From: Bacteroidales bacterium
GTDB lineage: Bacteria > Bacteroidota > Bacteroidia > Bacteroidales > ML635J-15
Direction: 5' to 3'
Assembly: GCA_017651185.1 (NCBI GenBank)
Contig: JAGCDJ010000031.1
Span: forward strand, 92,959 to 156,958
DNA: 64,000 nucleotides
Positions 48,542 through 57,134 of the stretch are shown here, piece by piece; positions within the stretch are counted from its first letter, which is position 1; every line of letters starts with the position of its first letter. The notes below the pieces were generated by a model. The model did no database searches, was not told the origin of the DNA, and was given only the letters and a program-made list of their open reading frames with translations. The position numbers and the translations under genes were made by a program.

Positions 48542-48821
48542 ATATAATAGGTGTTTCAAACATTGCTTTTTCGCACTAAGTTATGCTTTTGTGCTAATTT
48601 GTAAATATTCTAAATAAGGCGATTTGGTTAAACGCCTGCAAGTGCTTTGTAGTTATTGCTTTGAAATGAAAAATGTGCTATGATTTCATTCTAAATAAAT
48701 GTTTTTAAACATATATATTTATAGGTATATAATGGGGGAGGAAAAAGGGGTAGATGGATATAAAAATATCCACAACTATGCAGTTTTTTTTGATTTTTTA
48801 TGAGGACTTGAATCAAAAAAA

Positions 48822-48850
48822 AGAAGCCCCGAATTTAATCGGGTGCTTCT
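48822..48850 (-). terminator. Terminator of the butyrate operon
   Basis: AGAAGC pairs with GCTTCT and CCCGA with TCGGG, with one bulged base and a 6-nt loop; the minus strand then runs into eight T's. Confidence 0.88.
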
Positions 48851-48884
48851 GTATTTTTGTCAATCTAATTGATTCCGTTAACAA

Positions 48885-48908
48885 ATGCTGAAACAAGTTC
48901 AGCATGAC
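48885..48908. repeat. Dispersed palindrome (ATGCTGAA/TTCAGCAT type)
   Basis: An 8-bp stem with a 5-nt loop, followed by GAC, nearly identical to the right half of the element at 33953-34027. Confidence 0.75.
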
Positions 48909-48926
48909 TGTTTGTGCGTAAATTGC

Positions 48927-49670
48927 TTAGATTGTCATACCACCGTCAACGCTCAAAGTAGCACCGTTGATGTATGCTGCTTCTTCGCTAGCGAGGAACA
49001 AGTATGCCGAAGCAATTTCTTCTGGCTGACCCAAACGGCCTACCGGAACCTTTGCTCTCATGCCGTCAAGTACGTTTTCGGGCATCTTGGCAACCATGTC
49101 GGTCTCAATGAACCCAGGAGCAACTGCGTTTACAGTGATGCCCTTCTTGCCGAGTTCGCGTGCAAGAGTCTTGGTCATACCGATAAGACCAGCCTTGGTA
49201 GCTACATAGTTGGTCTGTCCGAAGTTTCCGTACAAAGCAACAACCGACGATGCGTTTACGATACGGCCGTAGCCCTTTTCGAGCATGTAAGGAGTGATAG
49301 CCTTGATGCAGTAGAAGCTTCCGCTGAGGTTGATGTCAATAACCTGCTGCCACTGTTCGATAGTCATCTTCTTCAAGGTGCTGTCGTTGGTGATACCTGC
49401 GTTGTTGATGAGGATATCAATCTTTCCGTACTTGTCGTTTACTCTCTTTGCTGCTTCGCAAACTGCTTCGTAGTTGCTTGAGTCAACTGCTTCGAATTCC
49501 GCTTCGAGACCCTGTGCCTTCATAGTTTCGATGAAAGCCTTGCCTCTTTCAGCGTTACGAGCCCAAAGAACAACCTTTGCGCCTTCCTGAGCGAATTTGA
49601 TGGCGGTAGCTGCGCCTATGCCGGCTGTTCCACCGGTGATGATAGCTACTCTATTTTCCAATCTTTTCAT
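48927..49670 (-). CDS. FabG/PhaB-type acetoacetyl-CoA (3-oxoacyl) reductase
   Basis: 247 residues, a classical short-chain dehydrogenase. NAD(P)-binding GGTAGIGAATAIKF (12-25), NNAG (about 91-94), catalytic Ser in NASSVVALYGNFGQ and YVATK with Tyr and Lys. By sequence alone it could serve fatty-acid synthesis, but its place in an operon with Bcd-EtfAB and a MaoC-like hydratase points to reduction of acetoacetyl-CoA to (R)-3-hydroxybutyryl-CoA. Last gene, 12 bases after the hydratase. Confidence 0.85.
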   Translation of the reverse strand: MKRLENRVAIITGGTAGIGAATAIKFAQEGAKVVLWARNAERGKAFIETMKAQGLEAEFEAVDSSNYEAVCEAAKRVNDKYGKIDILINNAGITNDSTLKKMTIEQWQQVIDINLSGSFYCIKAITPYMLEKGYGRIVNASSVVALYGNFGQTNYVATKAGLIGMTKTLARELGKKGITVNAVAPGFIETDMVAKMPENVLDGMRAKVPVGRLGQPEEIASAYLFLASEEAAYINGATLSVDGGMTI

Positions 49671-49682
49671 TGCTTTAAATTT

Positions 49683-50090
49683 TTAAAACTTTTCTGAATT
49701 TAACAATTTTGCAAGGCCTTCGATTGCCACCTTGCCTTCTGCGTCCTGCAAAGTGCACTTTATTGTTCCGCGGTGCTTTGTCTCATCGAGTTCCACTACC
49801 TCGAAAACTGCGGAGTAGTCCTGCTCAACGAATACAGGAGACTTGAATTTCATTTCCTGGTACAGGTAGATAGTACCTTCGCCCGGCCACTGTGTTCCGA
49901 AAACCTTCGAGAACACTGTACCAGCGAAGAATCCGTGTACAATGCAACGCCCGAATATGCTCTTCGAAGCATACTCGGGGTTGATATGTATAGGGTTGTT
50001 GTCGCCGCTAATCTGTGCGAAAGTGTCAACATTAGCCTGCGTGTACCTTACCTTTTCTGTGTAGGTGTCGCCCAATTTTATCTTGCTCAT
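49683..50090 (-). CDS. MaoC-like (R)-specific enoyl-CoA hydratase
   Basis: 135 residues from the ATG at 50090; the frame could begin at a TTG six bases earlier. Hot-dog fold of the PhaJ type: the hydratase motif is FAQISGDNNPIHINPEYASK, with catalytic Asp and His, followed by SIFGRCIVHGFFAGTVFSKV. It interconverts (R)-3-hydroxyacyl-CoA and trans-enoyl-CoA. Together with the FabG/PhaB-type gene it would make crotonyl-CoA by the (R) route in place of the more common Hbd/Crt (S) route. Confidence 0.87.
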   Translation of the reverse strand: MSKIKLGDTYTEKVRYTQANVDTFAQISGDNNPIHINPEYASKSIFGRCIVHGFFAGTVFSKVFGTQWPGEGTIYLYQEMKFKSPVFVEQDYSAVFEVVELDETKHRGTIKCTLQDAEGKVAIEGLAKLLNSEKF

Positions 50091-50101
50091 AGTCAACTTG
50101 T

Positions 50102-50779
50102 TTAGAAAACCATTGGCTTGAGGTTCGGGTCGATGATGAGGGTAGCTTCGGTTGCTGCCTGGATAGCTGCAACTGCTGCATCCTTGTCACCGAATTCGGT
50201 GTTGTATTCCTTCAATACGATACCCTTGTCGGTAACTTCCATTACGCCCATTTCGGTAACGATGAGGTTAACCTGCTTTGCAGCTGTGAGCGGGAGGTTG
50301 CACTTGTGCAATATCTTGAAGTTGCCCTTCTGGGTGTGTTCCATAGCAACGATAACGCGCTTAGCACCAACAACGAGGTCCATTGCGCCGCCCATACCCG
50401 GGGTAAGTTTGCCAGGAATCATCCAGTTTGCAAGGTTTCCTTCTTCGTCAACCTGCATAGCGCCGAGGATGGTAGCATCCACATGTCCGCCACGGATGAT
50501 TTCGAACGAATGAGCCGAGCTGAATGTTGCTCCGTCGGGAAGAACTGAAGCGTATCCGCCACCAGCATCGATTATGTGTTCGTCCTGTTCGCCTTCGGCG
50601 GGTTTCGGTCCCATTCCGAGGATACCGTTCTCGCTCTGGAGGTACAATTTTACGCCTTTTGGCAGATAGTTCGGAACCATTGTAGGCAATCCGATACCCA
50701 AATTGACAACATCGCCGTCGTGGAGTTCGAGAGCCACTCTCTTTGCGATAGTTTCTCTAATTTGATTTTTATCCATCAT
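50102..50779 (-). CDS. 3-oxoacid/acetate CoA-transferase subunit B
   Basis: 225 residues. Family I CoA-transferase beta subunit: LHDGDVVNLGIGLPTMVPNY, the catalytic Glu in LQSENGILGMGP, and GGHVDATILGAMQVDEEGNLANW. It would move CoA from butyryl-CoA to acetate or acetoacetate. These enzymes need an alpha subunit, normally encoded just upstream; here etfA is upstream instead and no alpha subunit is in the window. Tandem ATGs at the start (MMDKNQ). Confidence 0.87.
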   Translation of the reverse strand: MMDKNQIRETIAKRVALELHDGDVVNLGIGLPTMVPNYLPKGVKLYLQSENGILGMGPKPAEGEQDEHIIDAGGGYASVLPDGATFSSAHSFEIIRGGHVDATILGAMQVDEEGNLANWMIPGKLTPGMGGAMDLVVGAKRVIVAMEHTQKGNFKILHKCNLPLTAAKQVNLIVTEMGVMEVTDKGIVLKEYNTEFGDKDAAVAAIQAATEATLIIDPNLKPMVF

Positions 50780-50799
50780 ACGTAATTTTTTTTAGTTAA

Positions 50800-51810
50800 T
50801 TATCTGTTTTCCAGTTCGAATTTCAGTCTTTCGGTGAGCAGAGGGATAATCTTGTAGAGGTCGCCTACAATACCGAGGTCTGCTACTTTAAATATAGGTG
50901 CAAACTTGTCCTTGTTGATTGCAATGATGAATTCCGACTCTTCCATACCTGCAAGGTGCTGGATTGCGCCCGAAATACCGTTTGCAATGTAGAGGTTAGG
51001 ACGAACGGTCTTACCAGTCTGGCCAACCTGACGGTCGTGAGGCATAACGCCAGCGTCAACCATTGCTCTTGATGAAGAAACTTCGCCGTGGAGAACTTCT
51101 GCCAACTTGCCAAGCATTTCGAAACCTTCCTTGTTGCCAACACCACGTCCGCCAGAGATAAGTATCTTAGCGTCTGCAATGTCAACCTTGTTCGAAGTAA
51201 CCTTTACGTTTTCTACGAGTTTTACTTTGAACTTCGACTTATCGAAATTGATCTTTACATTTTCAACTTCGCCCTTTCTGCTGGTGTCCTTTGCCATTTT
51301 CTGCATAACGCCAGGACGTACAGTTGACATCTGAGGACGGTGGTTGGTACACATAATGGTAGCCATGATGTTTCCGCCGAAAGCAGGACGGGTCATCATA
51401 AGTTCCTTGGTGTCTTCCGAAATGTCGAGCTTGGTGCAGTCTGCTGTAAGACCTGTGGTTATACGAGCCGACAGACGTGGACCGAGGTCACGGCCGATTG
51501 TAGTTGCGCCAATGAGGAAGATACTCGGCTTGTAGTCGTGGATTATCTGGGTGATAGCCTGAGTGTAAGGCTCGGTGATATAGTCCTTCAAGCATTCATC
51601 TTCAGCGAGCAGTACATGGTCTGCACCGTAAGCGATGAGTTCCTGAGCCTTGTCGGCGATGTTGTGTCCCAAGAGGACTGCGTAAACCTTCTCGTTGAGT
51701 GCTCCGGCCAAGTCGTGAGCCTTGCCCAACAGTTCCAATGCAACCTTCTGTATTACGTTGTCGCGCTGTTCGATGAAAACGTAAACGTTTTTATATTCTG
51801 ATTTATCCAT
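50800..51810 (-). CDS. etfA: Electron transfer flavoprotein alpha subunit
   Basis: 336 residues. The C-terminal FAD domain has ISGGRGVGNKEGFEMLGKLA, SSSRAMVDAGVMPHDRQVGQ, TGKTVRPNLYIANGISGAIQ and IAINKDKFAPIFKVADLGIV, all standard. The N-terminal part pairs with EtfB. The dimer hands electrons to Bcd and, in butyrate-forming anaerobes, can reduce ferredoxin through flavin-based bifurcation. Confidence 0.95.
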   Translation of the reverse strand: MDKSEYKNVYVFIEQRDNVIQKVALELLGKAHDLAGALNEKVYAVLLGHNIADKAQELIAYGADHVLLAEDECLKDYITEPYTQAITQIIHDYKPSIFLIGATTIGRDLGPRLSARITTGLTADCTKLDISEDTKELMMTRPAFGGNIMATIMCTNHRPQMSTVRPGVMQKMAKDTSRKGEVENVKINFDKSKFKVKLVENVKVTSNKVDIADAKILISGGRGVGNKEGFEMLGKLAEVLHGEVSSSRAMVDAGVMPHDRQVGQTGKTVRPNLYIANGISGAIQHLAGMEESEFIIAINKDKFAPIFKVADLGIVGDLYKIIPLLTERLKFELENR

Positions 51811-51822
51811 ATCGGTATCCTA

Positions 51823-52602
51823 TTAAATGATGAATTTTTCTTTTAATTTGCTAATGATGAGGTCAACGGCTTCTTCCGGGCTAACTTCGTAGGTTTCGCC
51901 TGCAGGCTTCAGAGCCTTGGTGAACGACTTGAATACTCTTGTCGGAGAACCCTTGAGACCGAGGAGGTTTTCATCTGTTCCTGTCTTGTCGGCGTTCCAG
52001 ATTTCAACTTCGCGGTTGTAAGCTTCAACGATTCCGTTTACTGTCATATACCTTGCCTTATTGGCAGTTGAAAGAACTGTGAAAACGCATGGCATTTCGG
52101 TTTCGAGAATCTGGTAACCTTCTTCGGTTGACTTCTTTACGCGGCAGTTCTTACCGTTGACTTCGAGGTCGAGGAGGTACGAAACCTGCGGAAGACCGAG
52201 GTGTTCTGCAATCTGCGGACCAACCTGTGCTGTATCACCGTCGATAGCCTGACGGCCAGCGAGGATGAGGTCGAAGTCAATCTGGCGGAGAGCACCTGCG
52301 ATAGCCCTCGAAGTTGCAAGGGTATCTGCACCACCGAGCTTGCGGTCGGTGAGGAGGATGGCACGGTCAACGCCCATTGCCAAAGCTTCGCGCAAAGCTG
52401 CATCAGCCTGTGGAAGACCCATAGTGAGGACGGTTACATGTGCTCCATACTTATCCTTTAGCTGGAGTGCGAGTTCGAGTGCTCCCTTGTCGTCTGGATT
52501 TATGATGCTGGGGATACCTTCACGGATAAGGGTTCCGGTTTTCGGGTCAAGTTTTACCTCAGTGGTATCCGGTACTTGTTTTATACAAACTACTATATTC
52601 AT
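51823..52602 (-). CDS. etfB: Electron transfer flavoprotein beta subunit
   Basis: 259 residues. VCIKQVPDTTEVKLDPKTGT at the N-terminus, the DxAxVGP-type AIDGDTAQVGPQIAEHLGLP, and EVEIWNADKTGTDENLLGLKGSPT near the C-terminus. NADH- or AMP-binding half of the Etf dimer; 12 bases upstream of etfA and 27 bases after bcd. Confidence 0.95.
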   Translation of the reverse strand: MNIVVCIKQVPDTTEVKLDPKTGTLIREGIPSIINPDDKGALELALQLKDKYGAHVTVLTMGLPQADAALREALAMGVDRAILLTDRKLGGADTLATSRAIAGALRQIDFDLILAGRQAIDGDTAQVGPQIAEHLGLPQVSYLLDLEVNGKNCRVKKSTEEGYQILETEMPCVFTVLSTANKARYMTVNGIVEAYNREVEIWNADKTGTDENLLGLKGSPTRVFKSFTKALKPAGETYEVSPEEAVDLIISKLKEKFII

Positions 52603-52629
52603 TTTCTTGATTTTAATGTTAGTGAAAAA

Positions 52630-53769
52630 TTATTTTAACAGTTTACCTGAGATTACCATTCTCTGAACTTCTGAAGTTCCTTCGTAGATTTCGGTAATCT
52701 TAGCGTCTCTCATCATTCTTTCAACCGGATATTCGCGAGTGTAACCGTATCCGCCGTGGAACTGAACAGCCTTGGTTGTCATTTCCATTGCAGTTTCGGC
52801 TGCGAACAACTTAGCCATTGCAGCATCTGCCGAGAATGGAACGTGTTTGTCCTTCTTGTCGGCTGCGCTGTAAACGAGCAATCTTGCAGCTTCGATTCTG
52901 GTTTCGAGGTCAGCAAGCTGGAACTGAGTGTTCTGGAACTGAGAAATCGACTTTCCGAACTGCTTACGTTCCTTTGTATATTTAACGGTTTCGTCCATAG
53001 CGCCCTGTGCGATACCGAGAGCCTGTGAAGCAACACCGATACGTCCGCCGTCGAGGGTGGTCATAGCAACCTTGAAGCCCTTTCCGAGTTCGCCGAGTTG
53101 ATTTTCCTTAGGAACTATGCAGTTTTCGAAGATAAGTTCGCAAGTTGACGAACCGCGGATACCCATCTTCTTTTCCTTCTTACCGATTGAGAATCCTGGG
53201 AATCCCTTTTCAACGATGAAAGCAGAAATACCCTTTGTTCCCAACGACTTGTCGGTCATTGCGATAACGATGTAAACATCTGCATTGCCTGCGTTGGTGA
53301 TGAAGATCTTTGTTCCGTTGAGAACCCAGTGGTCACCATCAAGAACTGCAGTGGTCTGCTGTCCTGATGCATCTGTACCAGCGTTAGGTTCGGTAAGACC
53401 GAAAGCGCCAATCCATTCGCCGCTAGCGAGCTTTGGCAAATACTTCATCTTCTGTTCTTCGGTTCCGTATTCGAGGATAGGACCAATGCAAAGCGAAGTG
53501 TGAGCCGAAACCACGATACCGGTAGTAGCGCAGCATCTTGAAAGCTCTTCGACAGCCATTGCGTAGAGTTTATAATTACCACCGGCTCCACCGTACTGTG
53601 TCGGTACCGGAATTCCCATAATTCCTAATTTTCCCATCTTCTCGACGGTTTCAATAGGAAATCTTTCTTCTTCGTCTATTTCTGCAGCCAAAGGTTTTAC
53701 TTCGTTTTCTGCAAAACTTCTAATCATCTGCTGAAATAATACTTCTGTTTTTGATAATCCAAAGTCCAT
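52630..53769 (-). CDS. bcd: Butyryl-CoA dehydrogenase-like acyl-CoA dehydrogenase
   Basis: 379 residues, full length. FGLTEPNAGTDASGQQT and WVLNGTKIFITNAGNADVY surround the FAD site, and the catalytic Glu is in KITEIYEGTSEVQRMVI near the C-terminus. The arrangement with etfB and etfA immediately downstream is that of the short-chain enzyme making butyryl-CoA from crotonyl-CoA, so Bcd is the best call, though substrate length is not certain. First gene of the six-gene operon; its upstream region has only TACCTTTA (53827-53834, one base from consensus). Confidence 0.9.
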   Translation of the reverse strand: MDFGLSKTEVLFQQMIRSFAENEVKPLAAEIDEEERFPIETVEKMGKLGIMGIPVPTQYGGAGGNYKLYAMAVEELSRCCATTGIVVSAHTSLCIGPILEYGTEEQKMKYLPKLASGEWIGAFGLTEPNAGTDASGQQTTAVLDGDHWVLNGTKIFITNAGNADVYIVIAMTDKSLGTKGISAFIVEKGFPGFSIGKKEKKMGIRGSSTCELIFENCIVPKENQLGELGKGFKVAMTTLDGGRIGVASQALGIAQGAMDETVKYTKERKQFGKSISQFQNTQFQLADLETRIEAARLLVYSAADKKDKHVPFSADAAMAKLFAAETAMEMTTKAVQFHGGYGYTREYPVERMMRDAKITEIYEGTSEVQRMVISGKLLK

Positions 53770-53994
53770 AATTATCTTTTGTTTTTATTAATTTACAGTT
53801 AATAAATTTTAATTTTTAAACGGTCGTAAAGGTATAATTTATTTTTGAAAACGAGGCATACTTATATTAAATATTTTTATGCACAATGTTAATTTGCTGA
53901 AAATAAATGGATAATCGGTAATTTGACTGACGGTAGATTAAAAAGTCTTGATTGTCGTTCCCGTCGATTTCATTTGGCTTGCAAGTGCGCTTAT
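53770..53994. other. Left border of the palindrome-rich island
   Basis: AT-rich upstream region of bcd. It holds a weak -7-like TACCTTTA on the minus strand at 53827-53834. No gene seen. With the array and REP pair that follow, 53770-54269 is gene-free. Confidence 0.4.
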
Positions 53995-54144
53995 AAGTTG
54001 CCATATCTATGTTGTTTTGTTGAGTTATGGCAACTTTTAATTATTTATAAATTGCCATAACTATGTATTTATATTGAGATATGGCAACTTTTGTTGTTTT
54101 ATAAGTTGCTATAAGTCTGTTATTATTGTTATTTATGGCAAGTT
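53995..54144. repeat. Palindromic repeat array A: three units, 54-bp period
   Basis: Three hairpins at 53995-54036, 54049-54090 and 54103-54144, each exactly 42 nt: 11-base arms AAGTTGCCATA and TATGGCAACTT (minor variants) around a 20-nt loop, with 12-nt linkers. Loops 1-3 match loops 1-3 of array B with one, zero and one differences, whereas loops within an array differ strongly. Confidence 0.93.
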
Positions 54145-54161
54145 TTATTCTGTTAGGTTGT

Positions 54162-54213
54162 CCGTCGGGATTTGCAATCCCGACGGTGTGAATATAAGGA
54201 TTTGTAATCCTAA
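54162..54213. repeat. Pair of REP-like palindromes
   Basis: A perfect 11-bp stem CCGTCGGGATT with its complement (54162-54186, 3-nt loop) is followed 8 bases later by a weaker one with core AGGATT/AATCCT (54197-54211). Both share GGATTTGyAATCC. They lie between array A and the metallo-hydrolase stop and may end its transcript. Confidence 0.75.
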
Positions 54214-54269
54214 ATTATTTGATATTCATTTCGTTAATACAATCTATTGCTTTGTAAATGCTAATGGTT

Positions 54270-55523
54270 TTAGTGGACATCAATTTCTATTCCATCAGTT
54301 TTGTAATATCCTTCATCGAAAACACAATATTGAGATTCATATTGCATCCCGGCATCCTTATGGATTGGTATCACTCCGATAGATGGACTAACGGTTTTGC
54401 AAACTTCATAAAGTGTAGATACATCGGCATGTCCGCTTGTGTGGAAACCATCCCTAACGCCGTCATATATGTGATTTTCAAAGAGTTTGCGAATAGAAAT
54501 GACATTTTCATTAGAATAGGCTTCATTCTCTTTGGCGTAACCATCCCACATAGAGTATATTAGCCAAGGTGTTTCGTCTGTGAAAACCTGTATCATGTCT
54601 TTTATAATCCATAAACTATTCATCCGTATAGGCATTAAGAAGCCTTTGTCTCTAAGGTGATTGGTTATCTTTTCTATTCGATATGGTTTATATCCTTGCA
54701 ATCCAAAGGCGCGGTCGAAATTATATAATGGACTTTTTTTACCGCTGTATTCAGAAAATACATTCAAGACCTTTTTTTGGTAATCATCCGCAAGGAATAG
54801 TCTTCTAGTTATATTGCACGCATTATAAAATGATGCAAGGCGGTCGATGTCGGTAGAAGAGCATAGAGCAAATAGGTATTTATAGTCGCGAAGCACCTTA
54901 ATGGTGTTTTGTTTAATCTGGCATTCCGTGACTACTTGCTCTTGGCTTCTTCCAAGCATAGTCCCTTCTGTGATAAGTAAATCGACTTTCCCTATGAATT
55001 TCTCCAATGTCGGAAATAGTCCCTTGCCAAGATACCCATGACGACGGAAGTCCCCTGTATGAAGAATCTTTTTCCCTTCGCATTCAATAAGGAACATATA
55101 TGCATCAAAAGCTGAATGACTGACAAAATATGGCGTTACGAAAATGCTATTGTTTACGGCAATGCGCTCGCGTTCCTTGAATGGAATCATCCTTTCTGTG
55201 GCGGACAATTCTTGACTGAGGTTTTGATGAGCGTTCAATGCTTCGTATTTGCATCGCATTACATCAATGGCTCCGGCTCCCATATATTGCTTGACATTAT
55301 TGGGAATAAGATGGTGTAGTCCAACATGGTCGCCGTGATAGTGCGTATAGAATATGGCATCAGCATTTGCTGTCATTCTTTCGACATCCTCTAATTTCAG
55401 TTCCTCCTTTTGTGAACCTGGTAAATTGCTGCCAAAGTCGATAAAAATCTGGGCATTATCAGTTGCAATTTCTGTGATGCAACCGCCAATCTGATTGGCT
55501 CCACGATGGATGGTGATTTTCAT
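54270..55523 (-). CDS. RNase J-like metallo-beta-lactamase-fold hydrolase
   Basis: 417 residues. Metal-binding motifs: YTHYHGDHVG (HxHxDH), SHSAFDAYMF, HTGDFRRHG and, near the C-terminus, FHTSGHADVSTLYEV with IPIHKD. The TSGHA motif after a long middle insert is the pattern of RNase J/beta-CASP nucleases, although it is shorter than RNase J and has no C-terminal domain. RNA or DNA cleavage is the likely activity. Its start overlaps the stop of the PD-(D/E)XK gene (ATGA), so the two are translated together. Last gene of the island operon between arrays A and B. Confidence 0.82.
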   Translation of the reverse strand: MKITIHRGANQIGGCITEIATDNAQIFIDFGSNLPGSQKEELKLEDVERMTANADAIFYTHYHGDHVGLHHLIPNNVKQYMGAGAIDVMRCKYEALNAHQNLSQELSATERMIPFKERERIAVNNSIFVTPYFVSHSAFDAYMFLIECEGKKILHTGDFRRHGYLGKGLFPTLEKFIGKVDLLITEGTMLGRSQEQVVTECQIKQNTIKVLRDYKYLFALCSSTDIDRLASFYNACNITRRLFLADDYQKKVLNVFSEYSGKKSPLYNFDRAFGLQGYKPYRIEKITNHLRDKGFLMPIRMNSLWIIKDMIQVFTDETPWLIYSMWDGYAKENEAYSNENVISIRKLFENHIYDGVRDGFHTSGHADVSTLYEVCKTVSPSIGVIPIHKDAGMQYESQYCVFDEGYYKTDGIEIDVH

Positions 55524-56482
55524 TTCTCAATTATTTCTACATCATCATAATAATCTTTGTTGAGAATATCGGGTATCCGCAAATCTGGTAATTTTGAATT
55601 AGAAAATAGGAAAACTGGTTTAAACGATTTATCGTGTTCTATGAGATCAAAATAATCACCTTCTTTATTAATCAATGAGGAAACTCTTCTGCATCCCCAT
55701 CGTTTATCTCCAAAAAGATAACCGCTCATTGTACTCTTTGGTGTTTTCTCAGATGGATATTCGGGATTGTTGTTCAATGTGATAAAATAGAACTCTGGTA
55801 CAGGGGCGAATTGTTCACATGAAATATTCTCCAATGAACAAGGTATGTTGTCAACGCCTAAAATAATTAATTTATTTATAATTGACACTATTTCTGGTAG
55901 TAAACTCTCATAAAAGTTGTTTTTGAAAAAAGCATAATAATCTTTTACGTGAGTTCTGATTCCAGATGCCCCTCCCAATGCTCCATTTCCATATTTGAGT
56001 TCTATAAAAGCTATACGGAAGGGGGGCTCTTTACTGATGGCAATTATATCGAATCGCCAGTCTTCCGCTGTTTTTTTGCCTTTCAAAGATTTTGTGTACT
56101 CGACATCTATACAATACCAATCGGATAAAGAATTATTATTGTTGTCGATAAAAAGTCTCTGTTGTGCTTGCTTCTCAAGTTTATCTCTTTTGTTACTATT
56201 GGCTTTTATTGTGTCGTAGTAGTTCTTAAACTCTACGTCTGTTAGGCATTTTTTCCCGTTATTTGTATAATAACTGTTAGTTTCGCATTTCTTGGGATTG
56301 CTCACATCTATTAATGCAATACTATCGCAGTTATAATACAGATTTATGTAACTATCGCGTACTCCAATAATTATTTCATTTTTGTGTTCCTTGTATATCT
56401 TTTTGAAAAAAAGACTTTCCTTAAATGATTTCGCAAATTTTTCGTCAATAGACGTACCTCTGAATGAATCTCTATCGTTCAT
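55520..56482 (-). CDS. Predicted PD-(D/E)XK nuclease-like protein
   Basis: 320 residues, not recognised as a named family. The middle has a restriction-enzyme-like arrangement: EDWRFDIIAIS (Asp ~144), then RIAFIELKYG (Glu-x-Lys ~160), each at the end of a predicted beta strand. The N-terminal third is charged and Asn/Lys-rich. Base composition looks clearly more AT-rich than the housekeeping genes, consistent with transfer. Coupled to the metallo-hydrolase gene. Nuclease activity is inferred from the motif only; a nuclease-fold binding protein is the alternative. Confidence 0.65.
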   Translation of the reverse strand: MNDRDSFRGTSIDEKFAKSFKESLFFKKIYKEHKNEIIIGVRDSYINLYYNCDSIALIDVSNPKKCETNSYYTNNGKKCLTDVEFKNYYDTIKANSNKRDKLEKQAQQRLFIDNNNNSLSDWYCIDVEYTKSLKGKKTAEDWRFDIIAISKEPPFRIAFIELKYGNGALGGASGIRTHVKDYYAFFKNNFYESLLPEIVSIINKLIILGVDNIPCSLENISCEQFAPVPEFYFITLNNNPEYPSEKTPKSTMSGYLFGDKRWGCRRVSSLINKEGDYFDLIEHDKSFKPVFLFSNSKLPDLRIPDILNKDYYDDVEIIEK

Positions 56483-56538
56483 GTTATTTAATTTTTTTGT
56501 TTATTATAGGGACTAAATACCTCTGTTTCGCATTATGT

Positions 56539-56763
56539 CTATTTAGTTGTAGTAAGATCAATCGCTTCCAATTCATGCCGATAGCACCATAATTTACCAT
56601 CAGTCCAGTGTTGGATATTTAAATCTTTTCCTTGTTGTTCTGCTATTGCTTTTAGTTGTGTTGCTAGCGATTGCGAGATGAATACCGCATACTCGTCACT
56701 TATCCATTCGCCATTGTCAGTGTGAATAAGGCTCCATTGGTTGTTATGTTCTTTTGTTTCCAT
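56539..56763 (-). CDS. Small unrecognised protein, paralogue of its neighbour
   Basis: 74 residues. It opens METKEHNNQWSLIHTDNGEW and shares ISDEYAV, LNIQ and the WCYrHElEAID ending with the 109-residue protein 41 bases upstream, so the pair is a tandem duplication. No signal peptide or membrane segment. No function can be assigned; sizes and position in the operon would suit an accessory or immunity-type subunit, which is speculation. Confidence 0.65.
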   Translation of the reverse strand: METKEHNNQWSLIHTDNGEWISDEYAVFISQSLATQLKAIAEQQGKDLNIQHWTDGKLWCYRHELEAIDLTTTK

Positions 56764-56804
56764 CTGGCATATTCTGTTTGCAGTAGATTTAATAGATGTT
56801 GATT

Positions 56805-57134
56805 CTATTCTTCCCCAAGCATCTTCGGTAATCGTTTAAAATATTCAGAAAATATTTTATCCAAATCAATATTTTTATTCTCTGATTTGTTGAGTTTTAG
56901 ATCACGAAATTTTGGTTCGGGATCGGATCGGTCTATTGCTTCATATTCATGTTTGTAGCACCAGGACAAACCTCCGTTCCGTTGAATATTTAACGGCTTT
57001 TTTTGTCGTCCTGCTCTTGCTTTTAGAAATACAGCATCCCATGGTTGGAGAATCACTGCATATTCGTCACTTATCCACTCGCCATTGTCATTGCGAATCA
57101 GGTGCCACTGTCTGTTTTGTTCTTTGGTTTCCAT
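56805..57134 (-). CDS. Small unrecognised protein, longer paralogue
   Basis: 109 residues. The first ~70 align with the 74-residue neighbour (NQW-LI--DNGEWISDEYAV and WCYKHEYEAID); a charged C-terminal tail (LKLNKSENKNIDLDKIFSEY) is unique. Its ATG overlaps the stop of the 172-residue gene by one base. Function unknown. Confidence 0.68.
   Translation of the reverse strand: METKEQNRQWHLIRNDNGEWISDEYAVILQPWDAVFLKARAGRQKKPLNIQRNGGLSWCYKHEYEAIDRSDPEPKFRDLKLNKSENKNIDLDKIFSEYFKRLPKMLGEE

Larger units (their letters stand above)
48455..48926. other. 472-base gap between butyrate and hydrogenase operons
   Basis: No gene seen. From right to left it holds a dispersed palindrome (48885-48908), the terminator of the butyrate operon (48822-48850), an AT-rich part including a short GGGGGAGG-type purine patch near 48732, and the probable promoter and leader of the hydrogenase operon (48534 downward). 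Confidence 0.6.

Noticed and set aside
48885..49481. Plus-strand frame of 198 codons opposite the FabG-like gene
   Set aside because: It starts inside the dispersed palindrome and runs antisense to a well-supported reductase gene with all catalytic motifs.
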